DNA from: Amycolatopsis sp. A133
Lineage (GTDB): Bacteria > Actinomycetota > Actinomycetes > Mycobacteriales > Pseudonocardiaceae
Direction of reading: 5' to 3'
DNA: 64,000 bases
Assembly: GCF_031082405.1 (NCBI RefSeq)
Contig: NZ_JAVHJU010000007.1
Span: 248,001-312,000, forward strand
Below, piece after piece: positions 24,667 through 32,486 of this stretch. A model generated the notes under the pieces. The model was given only the letters and a program-made list of their open reading frames with translations, ran no database searches and was not told the DNA's origin. The position numbers and the translations under genes were made by a program. The first letter of the stretch is position 1, and every line of letters starts with the position of its first letter.

Positions 24667-25272
24667 ATGAGCGAGGGACTCCGAGACCGGAAGAAGCTCG
24701 AAACCCGGAAGACCATCTCCGACGTGGCGACGCGGTTGTTCATCCGCAACGGCTTCGAGGACGTGACGATCGCGGACATCGCCGCCGAGGCGCAGGTCGC
24801 CAAGATGACCGTGACGAACCACTTCCCGCGCAAGGAAGACCTGGTGTTCGACGTCCGCGAAGACTTCGCGGCCTGGCCCACCGCCCTGATCCGCGACAGC
24901 GTCTTCCACGACACGCGCGAGCTGTACTTCGAGGCGCTGGGCGCCAAGCACGCGCTGGTCGGCTTCTCGGGCCCCGGCTTCGTGCGGATGATCAAGGAGA
25001 GCCCGGTCCTGACGAACGCGCTGCACGAGCTGCACCGCGAGCGGGAAGCGGCGCTCACCCACCTGCTGATCCGCCGCCACCCCGAAGAGGAACTGGGCCC
25101 CACACTCGCCGCCGCTCACCTGGCGACGGTCCTGCGGGTGCTCTTCCAGGAGGTCTTCGACCGGACGCTCGAAGACCGAACCCTCGAAGACGGGAAAGCG
25201 ATCGTCGACGAGGTGTGGCCCCTCGCGGAACAGGCCTTCGACCAGCTCGAACCGGTCTTCGGCGGCTACTAG
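24667..25272 (+). CDS. TetR family transcriptional regulator
   Basis: Regulator of 201 residues with an N-terminal helix-turn-helix (TRLFIRNGFEDVTIADIAAE, then QVAKMTVTNHFPRKEDLVFD) and a C-terminal ligand domain. The divergent arrangement with mca and the repeated GACCCAG palindromes suggest it represses itself and mca, and may sense an electrophile or drug. The stop TAG overlaps the convergent DUF4328 stop in the CTAG at 25269-25272. Confidence 0.88.
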   Translation: MSEGLRDRKKLETRKTISDVATRLFIRNGFEDVTIADIAAEAQVAKMTVTNHFPRKEDLVFDVREDFAAWPTALIRDSVFHDTRELYFEALGAKHALVGFSGPGFVRMIKESPVLTNALHELHREREAALTHLLIRRHPEEELGPTLAAAHLATVLRVLFQEVFDRTLEDRTLEDGKAIVDEVWPLAEQAFDQLEPVFGGY

Positions 25273-26306
25273 CGCGCCGCGCCGGCGGGCCGCGCGGTCC
25301 GCAGTTCCGGTTCCGGCGCACCCTCGACCTTCAGCACGCGCATCTCGCGCACGTCCCGCGCGTCCGAAGGGGCCAGCAGCGCGCAGAACCGCCGCACCAC
25401 CAGGGCCGTCAGCACCGCCAGCGCGGCCGCGGAAAGGTCGGTCAGCGCGACCAGCACGACGCTGTCGGCCATCGACTGCACGTCGTCGCGGAAGCGCCAG
25501 AGGATCGAACCGCCCAGCAGAACCCAGTTCAGCAGCCAGGCGCCCCACCACACGAGCACCTGGCGCGACGGCTTCGGCCGTACGTCACGCGAGCGGCCCA
25601 GCACCGCGTGCTCCAGCTCGCCGACGACCGACAGCGCCAGCGGCAGGTTCGCTACCGGGACGAGGACGCCGACCAGCACCTGCCACACCGGCCGCGGCGG
25701 GGCGTCGCCCGACACGTCCGCCGCCGCCTGGCGGGCGACCAGCAGCCACCAGAGCGACAACCCGGCGGGCAGCAGCGCGAGGATCGACGCCAGCAGCCCC
25801 GCGGTCAGCACGAACCCGTCGGAAAACGCCACCACCGAACGGGACAGCGCGGAGTCGCGGCCCTGGACGAGCAGCACGTACCGCCAGATCTCCGCGCCGG
25901 CGGCGACGACGGCGAGCACGGCGAAGGCGAAGAGGACGGCGACCAGGCTGCGGCTGAGCACCGGCACCCGGTCGATCGGGCGGATCTCGTCAGACGCCGT
26001 GCCGGGCACCGACGTCGGGCGCCGCCAGACGAGGTTGGGGAAACCCCAGCGCGGCGGCACCGGGTACGACGGTGGCCCGAGGTACGGCTCGGGCGCCACG
26101 ACGCGGCGGCGCGGCCACGCACCGGGCGGCGGGGCCGCCACCCAGCGCAGCTTCGGCCGGTGCACCGGCCGACGGTGGAAGGGGTACGGCTCCGGCTGGG
26201 CGGCCAGCGTCCGGCCCTGCAGCTGCTGGGCGGTCGGCGGCGGCGCCTGGCGCGGCCAGTACCCGGGCGGGTACGGCCGGCCTTGGGGAGGCTGCCCCGG
26301 GTGCAA
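25269..26306 (-). CDS. DUF4328 domain membrane protein
   Basis: Membrane protein of about 345 residues. A Pro/Arg/Tyr-rich cytoplasmic N-terminus (about 1-110) precedes at least five hydrophobic helices (about 118-142, 160-190, 208-230, 250-272 and 280-305) in the DUF4328 layout common in Streptomyces. Function unknown. The TTG at 26306 is the first in-frame start after the rhodanese stop, one base away; the true start could be later because the ribosome-binding site is weak. Confidence 0.68.
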   Translation of the reverse strand: MHPGQPPQGRPYPPGYWPRQAPPPTAQQLQGRTLAAQPEPYPFHRRPVHRPKLRWVAAPPPGAWPRRRVVAPEPYLGPPSYPVPPRWGFPNLVWRRPTSVPGTASDEIRPIDRVPVLSRSLVAVLFAFAVLAVVAAGAEIWRYVLLVQGRDSALSRSVVAFSDGFVLTAGLLASILALLPAGLSLWWLLVARQAAADVSGDAPPRPVWQVLVGVLVPVANLPLALSVVGELEHAVLGRSRDVRPKPSRQVLVWWGAWLLNWVLLGGSILWRFRDDVQSMADSVVLVALTDLSAAALAVLTALVVRRFCALLAPSDARDVREMRVLKVEGAPEPELRTARPAGAAR

Positions 26307-26307
26307 G

Positions 26308-26664
26308 CTAGATCACTTCGGGTTCGATACCGGGGTGCTCGCCGACCATCGGGCGGCCCTCGCGCTGCCACGCGCCCATGCCGCCGGCCACGTTCACCGC
26401 GTCCCAGCCGCTCTGGTTGAGCCACGCGGCCGCCCGCGCGGACCGGCCGCCGCTGCGGCAGATCACGTGGATCGGCTGGTCGGGCAGGTCGGCCAGCTCG
26501 CCGACGCGAGCGGGCAGCTCCCCCATCGGGATGTGCACCGCGCCGGGTGCGTGCCCGGCGGCCCACTCGTCGTCTTCGCGGACGTCGAGCAGCACGAGGC
26601 CGTCCTGGGGCAGGTCGCGGACCTCGGCGGTCGGCAGTTCAGCAGGGCTCACCACAATCTCCAT
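26308..26664 (-). CDS. Rhodanese-like sulfurtransferase domain protein
   Basis: Single-domain rhodanese of 118 residues. It has LLDVREDDEWAAGHAPGAV near 24-42, the active loop VICRSGGRSA with the sulfur-accepting cysteine near 69, and NVAGGMGAWQ. It probably moves sulfane sulfur in the cytoplasm, substrate unknown. Directly upstream of the DUF4328 gene and probably cotranscribed with it. Confidence 0.88.
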   Translation of the reverse strand: MEIVVSPAELPTAEVRDLPQDGLVLLDVREDDEWAAGHAPGAVHIPMGELPARVGELADLPDQPIHVICRSGGRSARAAAWLNQSGWDAVNVAGGMGAWQREGRPMVGEHPGIEPEVI

Positions 26665-26705
26665 GCTGCCACGTCGGTGCGTTGCCCGCGCGTGAGGTCA
26701 GCGCA

Positions 26706-28496
26706 TCACTTGCGGTGCCGGCCGCGGCTGGTGACGCGGGTCTTCTCCTCCGCCTGGCCGAACCGGGCGACGGCCCGGTCACGCATGAAGCCGAGCGGGT
26801 CGGGCGCGTGCAGCCGCAGCATGATGTCGTGGACGTGCTCCGGGCGGCCGTACCCGGTCACGCGGCTGACGAGGTACGTCGTCACGAAGGCGGCCGGGAC
26901 GGTGATCAGCGCGGGCTGGTTGACGAACCAGGGCGCCCAGCCGCCGGTGTAGCCGCTCACGACATTGACCACCAGCGCGGCCAGCACCAGGCCGCCGCCG
27001 ACGAACATCCCGGCCAGCGCGCCCGGCCAGGACAGCTTGCGCCACCAGATGCCCAGCACCAGCAGCGGGCTGAACGTCGACGCGGCGAGCGCGAACGTCA
27101 GCCCGATCGACAGCGAGATGTCCTCCGGCCGCAGCACGACCGCCAGCGCGATCGGGCACAGGGCGACCAGCCCGGCCGCCACGCGGAAGTCCCGCACCCG
27201 GCCGGGCAGCAGGTCGGTCGACACCACCCCGGCGACGCTCACCAGCAGGCCGGACGTGCTGGACAGGAACGCCGAAAAGGCGCCGGCCGCGGTGACCGCG
27301 CCGAGGATCTGGCCGCCGATCCCGGGCAGGATCGCCGAGGGCAGCTGCAGGATCGCCGCGTCCGCCTGGCCGGTCACCAGCAGTTCGGGCACGTACATCC
27401 GCGACAGGGCGCCCAGCAGCGTCGGGAACAGGTAGAACAGGCCCAGCAGCAGCAGGACGTGCACGGTCGTGCGGCGCGCGGCCTTGCCGTCGGGGTTGGT
27501 GTAGAAGCGGACCAGCACGTGCGGCAGGCCCATCGTGCCGAGGAACGTCGCGAACATCAGCGAGTACGTCTGGAGCAGGTCGGTCAGGCTGCCCGAGGCG
27601 GGGTGCAGCCAGTCCGCGTTGTCCGCGCTCGCGTCGCTGACCACCGGGACCGGCGTGCCGGCCATGAACTTCAGCTTGGTGCCTTCGGAAACCGTGTGGG
27701 GCGCCAGCGGGGTCCAGTGCGTCGGCCCGGCCGCCGGGCCGTTGTCGGTGCGGCCGTAGGCGTAGAGGTAGGTGTCCGAGGTGACGTGCAGCGTGACGTC
27801 GGTCTGCACGTCCACCGTGGTGTCGCTGACGAACACCGGCGGTGCGGGCGCGCCGAGCGGCCGGAAGCCGTCCGGGCCGCCGCCGGTGAAGAACACCATG
27901 CAGAGCACGAAGGCGGGCACCGAGATCGCGAACAGCTTGATCCAGTACTGGAGCGCCTGGACGACGGTGATCGCCCGCATGCCGCCGGAGATCACGTTGA
28001 ACGCCACGAGGACCATGACCGCGACGCCGCCCGCCCACGCCGGCACCGGGAGGATCGTCGCCAGCGTCAGCCCGGCGCCCTGCAGCTGCGGGACCATGTA
28101 GAGCACCCCGATGAACACGACGAACGCCGTGGAGAACCGGCGCAGCCCCTGCGAGCCGAGCCGCATTTCGACGAAGTCGGGCAGCGTGTAGGCCCCGGAC
28201 CGGCGCAGCGGCGCCGCCACGAAGAGCATCAGGGCGAGGTAACCCGCGGTGAAGCCGATCGGGAACCACAGCGCGTCGGCGCCGTCCTTGAGCACGATCC
28301 CGGCGATGCCTAGGAAGGATGCGGCGGACAGGTACTCGCCGGAAATCGCGGCGGCGTTGCGGCGGGACCGCACGGTCCGCCGCGCGACCAGGAAGTCGTG
28401 CGTGCTCGTCGCCGACCGCGAGGAGCGGTGACCGAGGTAGGGGGTCACCACGGCGACCAGCACGATGCCGGTCAACGCCCACGGGTTCAGCTGCAC
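26706..28496 (-). CDS. Sodium:solute (acetate-type) symporter
   Basis: Membrane symporter of 596 residues in the SSS family, closest in pattern to ActP/MctC cation-acetate or monocarboxylate carriers (ISGEYLSAASFLGIAG near 51-66, FIGVLYMVPQLQGAG, LSSTSGLLVSVAG). About thirteen helices are visible. An extra outer loop of roughly 100 residues (about 215-310, from GPDGFRPLG to ASGSLTDLL) is larger than in enterobacterial ActP. GTG start with AGGATTCCTCC upstream. It is downstream of a small membrane protein and a LytTR regulator, a layout that fits regulated organic-acid uptake. Confidence 0.87.
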   Translation of the reverse strand: MQLNPWALTGIVLVAVVTPYLGHRSSRSATSTHDFLVARRTVRSRRNAAAISGEYLSAASFLGIAGIVLKDGADALWFPIGFTAGYLALMLFVAAPLRRSGAYTLPDFVEMRLGSQGLRRFSTAFVVFIGVLYMVPQLQGAGLTLATILPVPAWAGGVAVMVLVAFNVISGGMRAITVVQALQYWIKLFAISVPAFVLCMVFFTGGGPDGFRPLGAPAPPVFVSDTTVDVQTDVTLHVTSDTYLYAYGRTDNGPAAGPTHWTPLAPHTVSEGTKLKFMAGTPVPVVSDASADNADWLHPASGSLTDLLQTYSLMFATFLGTMGLPHVLVRFYTNPDGKAARRTTVHVLLLLGLFYLFPTLLGALSRMYVPELLVTGQADAAILQLPSAILPGIGGQILGAVTAAGAFSAFLSSTSGLLVSVAGVVSTDLLPGRVRDFRVAAGLVALCPIALAVVLRPEDISLSIGLTFALAASTFSPLLVLGIWWRKLSWPGALAGMFVGGGLVLAALVVNVVSGYTGGWAPWFVNQPALITVPAAFVTTYLVSRVTGYGRPEHVHDIMLRLHAPDPLGFMRDRAVARFGQAEEKTRVTSRGRHRK

Positions 28497-28527
28497 GGGA
28501 GGAATCCTCGCACGGGTCAGTGCGAAA

Positions 28528-29055
28528 CTAGTTTTCGATCATGTCCACGAACGCGCGTTCGTTGCGTTCGGCGAGCCGGTTGTACCAGATCCCGACGCCG
28601 AACAGGAACGGGAACGGCAGCACGCCGAGGATCAGCCAGGCCACCGGAATGCCCAGCAGGCTGGCCCGGGAGAACCCGGGCAGCAGGTAGAACAGCACCG
28701 GCAGCGAACCGAAGACGCCGACGACGAGCAGCGAGAGCAGCAACGCCGTCCGCAGCTGCACCTTCACCAGGTGGTCGCGGACGAGCAGCTTCCCCCAGCT
28801 GGTCTGCTCCTCCAGCTCGACGCGGGCGCGCAGGGTGCCGGCGCCGCGGCGCGGGTCGGCGAGGATCACCCGTTCCCGCTTGGGTTTTGCGTGGTGTTCC
28901 GGCTTCGGCGGCTCGTCCTCCGGCGCCGGCGGCAGCGGCTCGACGACGGCCCGGTCGGCGGGCTGCGGCAGCGGCCGGTGCCGGGCGCGCCTGCCGAGCG
29001 TCGGATCCGGTTCGCGGACGCCGTTCGCGCGGCGCTCGTAGAAGTCGTCGGTCAT
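28528..29055 (-). CDS. Small membrane protein partner of the symporter
   Basis: A 175-residue protein with a charged, Pro-rich N-terminus (about 1-95) and two hydrophobic helices (about 102-125 and 133-155). Acetate-type symporters in actinobacteria are usually preceded by a small two-helix protein (DUF485/MctB-like), and position and topology fit that role, although the sequence is not a clear DUF485 match. It ends 31 bp before the symporter. Confidence 0.65.
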   Translation of the reverse strand: MTDDFYERRANGVREPDPTLGRRARHRPLPQPADRAVVEPLPPAPEDEPPKPEHHAKPKRERVILADPRRGAGTLRARVELEEQTSWGKLLVRDHLVKVQLRTALLLSLLVVGVFGSLPVLFYLLPGFSRASLLGIPVAWLILGVLPFPFLFGVGIWYNRLAERNERAFVDMIEN

Positions 29056-29068
29056 GGCCGGTCCCGGC

Positions 29069-29890
29069 TCAGCCGTTCCGGCCCGAACCGACCAGCCGGT
29101 CCTTCAGCGCGCGGGTGTGCCGACGGCTCACCGGCAGCACCTTCTCCTCGTTGCCGATGACGACCTGGTAGCCGCCCTGGCCCATCCGCAGCTCGGTGAT
29201 CAGCGGCAGCGCGACCAGGAACGACCGGTGGATGCGGACGAACCCGGCCTTCTCCCAGCGCTCCTCGAGCTGGGCCAGCGGGATGCGGACCAGGTGGCTG
29301 CCTTCGGTGGTGAACAGCCGCGCGTAGTCGCCCTGCGCCTCGACCCAGCGGACCGAGGAGCGCGGGATGAGCTTGGTGGTGCCGGCCAGCTCGACCGGGA
29401 TGACCTCGTCGTCGTTCTTGACCGGCTCGCCGCCCAGTGCGCCGGGCGGGGGCGCCGCGGCGGCGGCCAGCTTCTCCATCACGCGCGAGATCGCGCGGTC
29501 GAGGCGGTCCTGCTGGTAGGGCTTGAGGACGTAGTCGAGGGCGCCGAGGTCGAAGGCGTTGACGGCTTCTTCGGCGTGCCCGGTGACGAACACCAGCGCG
29601 GGCGAGGGCCGCAGCGCCGCGAACACGCGCGACATCTCCATGCCGGACAGCCCGGGCATGTCGATGTCCGCGAAGACGGCGTCGACGATCGGCAGGCCGC
29701 GGTCCTTGCGCTCGCGCAGCCGTGGGTCGTCGGTGGACAGCAACCGCAGCGCCTCGGAGGCGTCGATCGCCGGGAACACCTTCGCCACGTGCGGGCTGTT
29801 GCGCAGGCAGTGGACGAGTTCGTCAAGACCGTTCGGCTCGTCGTCCACGGCCAGGACCACGAGTTTCCGGGTGTCATCGTGAGCACTCAC
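29069..29890 (-). CDS. LytTR family response regulator
   Basis: Response regulator of about 273 residues. The receiver domain begins LVVLAVDDEPNGLDELV with the phosphoacceptor Asp in VDAVFADIDMPGLSG near 68, and the C-terminal LytTR DNA-binding domain (about 165-265) has KLIPRSSVRWVEAQGDYARL and FVRIHRSFLVAL. The start is uncertain: GTG at 29890 (VSAHDDTRK) fits relatives, while an ATG at 29902 adds four residues. Its likely kinase is the LytS-type protein at 32487, now separated from it by two unrelated genes. It probably controls the adjacent symporter. Confidence 0.85.
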   Translation of the reverse strand: MSAHDDTRKLVVLAVDDEPNGLDELVHCLRNSPHVAKVFPAIDASEALRLLSTDDPRLRERKDRGLPIVDAVFADIDMPGLSGMEMSRVFAALRPSPALVFVTGHAEEAVNAFDLGALDYVLKPYQQDRLDRAISRVMEKLAAAAAPPPGALGGEPVKNDDEVIPVELAGTTKLIPRSSVRWVEAQGDYARLFTTEGSHLVRIPLAQLEERWEKAGFVRIHRSFLVALPLITELRMGQGGYQVVIGNEEKVLPVSRRHTRALKDRLVGSGRNG

Positions 29891-29984
29891 AGTGAAACGC
29901 ATCCTGCCCATTGCCGAGTGCAATGTCCAGCCCCCGTCTGCCTGAAGCGGGAGGACCCGCGGCCGGGGCCGCGGGTCCCTCGTC

Positions 29985-31373
29985 TCAATGCACGAACGTG
30001 AACCAGTTGAGGTTCACGAAGTCGGCAGGCTGGCCGCTGTTGAACGTCACGTACACGTTGTGCACGCCGGTCACCGCGCTGGTGTTCGCCGGGACGGTCC
30101 GCCAGCTCTGCCAGCCACCGGTGTTCCCCACCGCGAAGCTGCCGATGGGCGCGTTGGAGCGGCTGTCGAGCCGCACCTCGACGAGCCCGCTGACGCCGGC
30201 CGCCGCGCCGGACGACACGCGGGCCTGGAAGTTCGTCGCCGCGCTGCTGCCGAAGTCGACGTTCGGGTAGAGCGCCCAGTCGCCGTTGGCGATCGCGCCG
30301 ACGTTCTGGCCGCCGCCGGTGTCCGTGGTGGCCTCGGTGATCAGACCGGACTGCTGGCTGTACGACTCGGCCTGGATGGTGCGGTAGGCGCTGCCGCCAC
30401 CGGACGGCGGTGTGGTGGTGGTCGGCGGGGTCGTCGTGCCGCCACCGCCGCCGCGCGTGGACACCGTGACGTAGTCGACGACCATCGGGTGGCCCGGCAC
30501 GATGCCCGGCCCCGGGGTGGTGGTGCCGGAGTTGTTGTTGGGGAACGCGCCGCCGATGGCCACGTTCAGCAGCACGAAGTAGCCCTGGTGGGTCGTCATG
30601 TTGGCCCACGTCGTCGCGTCGACCTGGTTCTGGCTCACCGAGTGGAACTGCTGCCCGTCGACGAACCAGCGGAACACCTGCGGGCTGGTGCTCGCGTCCC
30701 ATTCGAAGCGGTAGGTGTGGAAGGCCGACTGGCAGCTGCTGCCGGGGCAGGCCCGGTTGGCGGGCAGGCCGGTCGTCTCGTTGCACGGGCCGCCGGGGTT
30801 GACCCCGCAGTGCAGGACGCCCCAGACGGAGTTGATCCCGTTGACGTTCTCCATGATGTCGAACTCGCCGATGGCGGGCCAGTTCCACCAGTTGCCGCGG
30901 TAGGGGCCGCCGAGCGCCCAGAAGGCGGGCCAGTAGCCGAGCGCGGCCGCGCCGGTGACGTTCGGCATCTGGATCCGGCTCTCGATCCGCATGACGCCGC
31001 CCGCCGGGGGCTTGAAGTCGGCGCGCTGGGTTTCGATCCGCGCCGAGGTCCAGTTGCCCGCGCCGTCGCGCAACGGCGTGATGCGGAGGTTGCCGCTGCC
31101 GTCTTGCGAGAGGTTGCCGGTGCTCGACGTGTAGTTCTGGATCTCGCCGGTGCCCCAGTTGGCGGGGCCGCCCGGGTAGCTGTGGCCGGTGTCGATGATC
31201 CAGTTCGCACTGGACGGGAGCGAGCCGGAGCCGCCGGTGAAGTCGTCGGCGAACACCGTCGTCCAGCCGGTTTCGGGCGGCGGGATCGACGCCGCGGCGG
31301 GCATCGTGAGGGGGATGGCGATGAGCGCGGCGCCGAGCACCGCGCCGAGGGCGAGTCTGCGGGAGTGGGGCAT
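29985..31373 (-). CDS. Secreted GH16 beta-glucanase with CBM6-type domain
   Basis: Extracellular endo-1,3-beta-glucanase (laminarinase type) of 462 residues. It has a signal peptide (1-28, cut after PAAAS), a GH16 domain (about 35-305) with catalytic GEFDIMEN near 168-175, a Gly/Thr/Pro linker (about 308-325) and a C-terminal carbohydrate-binding module of the CBM6/35 type (about 328-462: IQAESYS, VGAIANGDWALYPNVDF, NTGGWQSW). AAGGAGG lies upstream of the ATG but sits in the 3' arm of a long hairpin, and a CRP-like site lies further upstream, so expression is probably tightly regulated. Confidence 0.92.
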   Translation of the reverse strand: MPHSRRLALGAVLGAALIAIPLTMPAAASIPPPETGWTTVFADDFTGGSGSLPSSANWIIDTGHSYPGGPANWGTGEIQNYTSSTGNLSQDGSGNLRITPLRDGAGNWTSARIETQRADFKPPAGGVMRIESRIQMPNVTGAAALGYWPAFWALGGPYRGNWWNWPAIGEFDIMENVNGINSVWGVLHCGVNPGGPCNETTGLPANRACPGSSCQSAFHTYRFEWDASTSPQVFRWFVDGQQFHSVSQNQVDATTWANMTTHQGYFVLLNVAIGGAFPNNNSGTTTPGPGIVPGHPMVVDYVTVSTRGGGGGTTTPPTTTTPPSGGGSAYRTIQAESYSQQSGLITEATTDTGGGQNVGAIANGDWALYPNVDFGSSAATNFQARVSSGAAAGVSGLVEVRLDSRSNAPIGSFAVGNTGGWQSWRTVPANTSAVTGVHNVYVTFNSGQPADFVNLNWFTFVH

Positions 31374-31383
31374 CGGGGACGAC

Positions 31384-31436
31384 CTCCTTGTCGACCGGAT
31401 TTGTTGCCGTTCGCAACAAAGCCCGTCGACAAGGAG
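31384..31436 (-). promoter_or_regulatory. Long leader hairpin that covers the GH16 ribosome-binding site
   Basis: On the coding strand, outer arms CTCCTTGTCGAC and GTCGACAAGGAG (12 bp, perfect) enclose inner arms TTTGTTGC and GCAACAAA (8 bp, perfect) around a 5-nt loop, with a 4/4 internal mismatch of which two pairs can form. The 3' outer arm contains AAGGAG, the Shine-Dalgarno of the GH16 gene, 10 nt before its ATG, and the 5' arm carries the matching anti-Shine-Dalgarno CTCCTT. The DNA symmetry could also serve as an operator. Confidence 0.75.
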
Positions 31437-31479
31437 ACCTGACGCCCCGACCCAGCTCCAGAGGCGTTACCCGGCTAGG

Positions 31480-31493
31480 GTGATCCAGGTCAC
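31480..31493. promoter_or_regulatory. CRP-family site upstream of the GH16 gene
   Basis: GTGATCCAGGTCAC fits GTGA-N6-TCAC exactly, the core of actinobacterial CRP/GlxR sites, 107 bp upstream of the glucanase ATG. Catabolite control of a polysaccharide-degrading enzyme would make sense; binding is inference. Confidence 0.5.
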
Positions 31494-31558
31494 AAAGTCT
31501 GCCCGGAAGTACCCGAACCGGACATCGACGCCGGAGGCTCCAGAGGATTTCGGAGACC

Positions 31559-32404
31559 TCAGAGACCGAAGCGCGACCACGCCGCCTTCTGCGTCACCGC
31601 GTCCAGCACCGCCGACGCCGCGGCCGGCGCCCCGATGCCCAGGCGGGCGAGCAGCGGCTTCTTCGGCTCGGCCACCGAGATGTCCGCACCCGGGTAGCGC
31701 TCGGTGATGATCTGCCGGAGGCTGCCGAGGCCGTCGACCAGACCGAGCTCGACCGCCTTCGCGCCGAGCCAGACGTCCCCGGTGAACAGGTCCTCCGAGT
31801 CGGCCAGCCGCTCGCCGCGGCGCTCCTTCACCCAGCTCACGAACAGCTCGTGGAGCTGGGAGTGCATCTTCTTCAGCCACTCGACGTCTTCGGGCTTCTC
31901 CGGCGAGAACGGGTCCAGCCGCGACTTGTTCGTGCCCGCCGTGTGCAGCCGCCGTTCGATGCCGAACCGCTCCAGCAGCCCGGTGAACCCGAAGCCGCCG
32001 CTGATCACGCCGATCGAGCCGACCATCGACGTGCGGTGCGCGTAGATCTCGTCGGCCGCGCAGGCCAGCCAGTACCCGCCCGACGCGGCGACGTCCTCGC
32101 AGAAGGCGAGCACCGGCACGCCCTTTTCGTCGGCCAGCTGCCGGATCCGCTCGGCCACCAGCCCCGACTGCGTCGGCGCGCCACCCGGCGAGTTCACCAG
32201 CAGCGCGACCGCCTTCAGCCGATCGTGCCCGAACGCCCTGGTCAGCGCCGATTCGACCGCGGCCAGGTTGATCGCTCCCCTGGCCAGCGGCGACGGCGAC
32301 GGCGTGATGACGCCGTGCAACTTGACCACGGCCACGACGTCCTTGCGCTCGACGCGGTCGGCGAGCACCGGGATCCGCGAAGCCAGTTTGTCCGTAACGC
32401 TCAT
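31559..32404 (-). CDS. S49 family (SppA/SohB-like) signal peptide peptidase
   Basis: Serine protease of 281 residues with a Ser-Lys dyad: Ser in EDVAASGGYWLA near 107-112 and Lys in AGTNKSRLDPFSPEKP near 158. Short SohB/SppA2-type length. VVAVVKLHGVI and LLVNSPGGAPTQSG mark the start of the fold. It degrades signal peptides or membrane-protein fragments. No strong membrane anchor is seen in the N-terminus. It lies between the LytS-type kinase and the GH16 gene on the same strand. Confidence 0.88.
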   Translation of the reverse strand: MSVTDKLASRIPVLADRVERKDVVAVVKLHGVITPSPSPLARGAINLAAVESALTRAFGHDRLKAVALLVNSPGGAPTQSGLVAERIRQLADEKGVPVLAFCEDVAASGGYWLACAADEIYAHRTSMVGSIGVISGGFGFTGLLERFGIERRLHTAGTNKSRLDPFSPEKPEDVEWLKKMHSQLHELFVSWVKERRGERLADSEDLFTGDVWLGAKAVELGLVDGLGSLRQIITERYPGADISVAEPKKPLLARLGIGAPAAASAVLDAVTQKAAWSRFGL

Positions 32405-32425
32405 GAAGCCAGGCTAGCCGGATTT

Positions 32426-32479
32426 TTCGGGGGTCCGGGTGGCGAAGCCCCCGGCCCGGGGCGAAGCCCCGGATGTCAC
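32426..32479. repeat. 54-bp double-hairpin element, copy 1
   Basis: Identical to 37778-37831 except for one base (A at 32473, T at 37825). It has two G/C hairpins; the second, CCGGGGCTTCGCCCCGG on the minus strand, closes with a stable UUCG-type loop. It lies in the 82-bp gap between the LytS-type kinase stop and the S49 start, where it may act as a terminator. Confidence 0.9.
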
Positions 32480-32486
32480 AGCGGAT

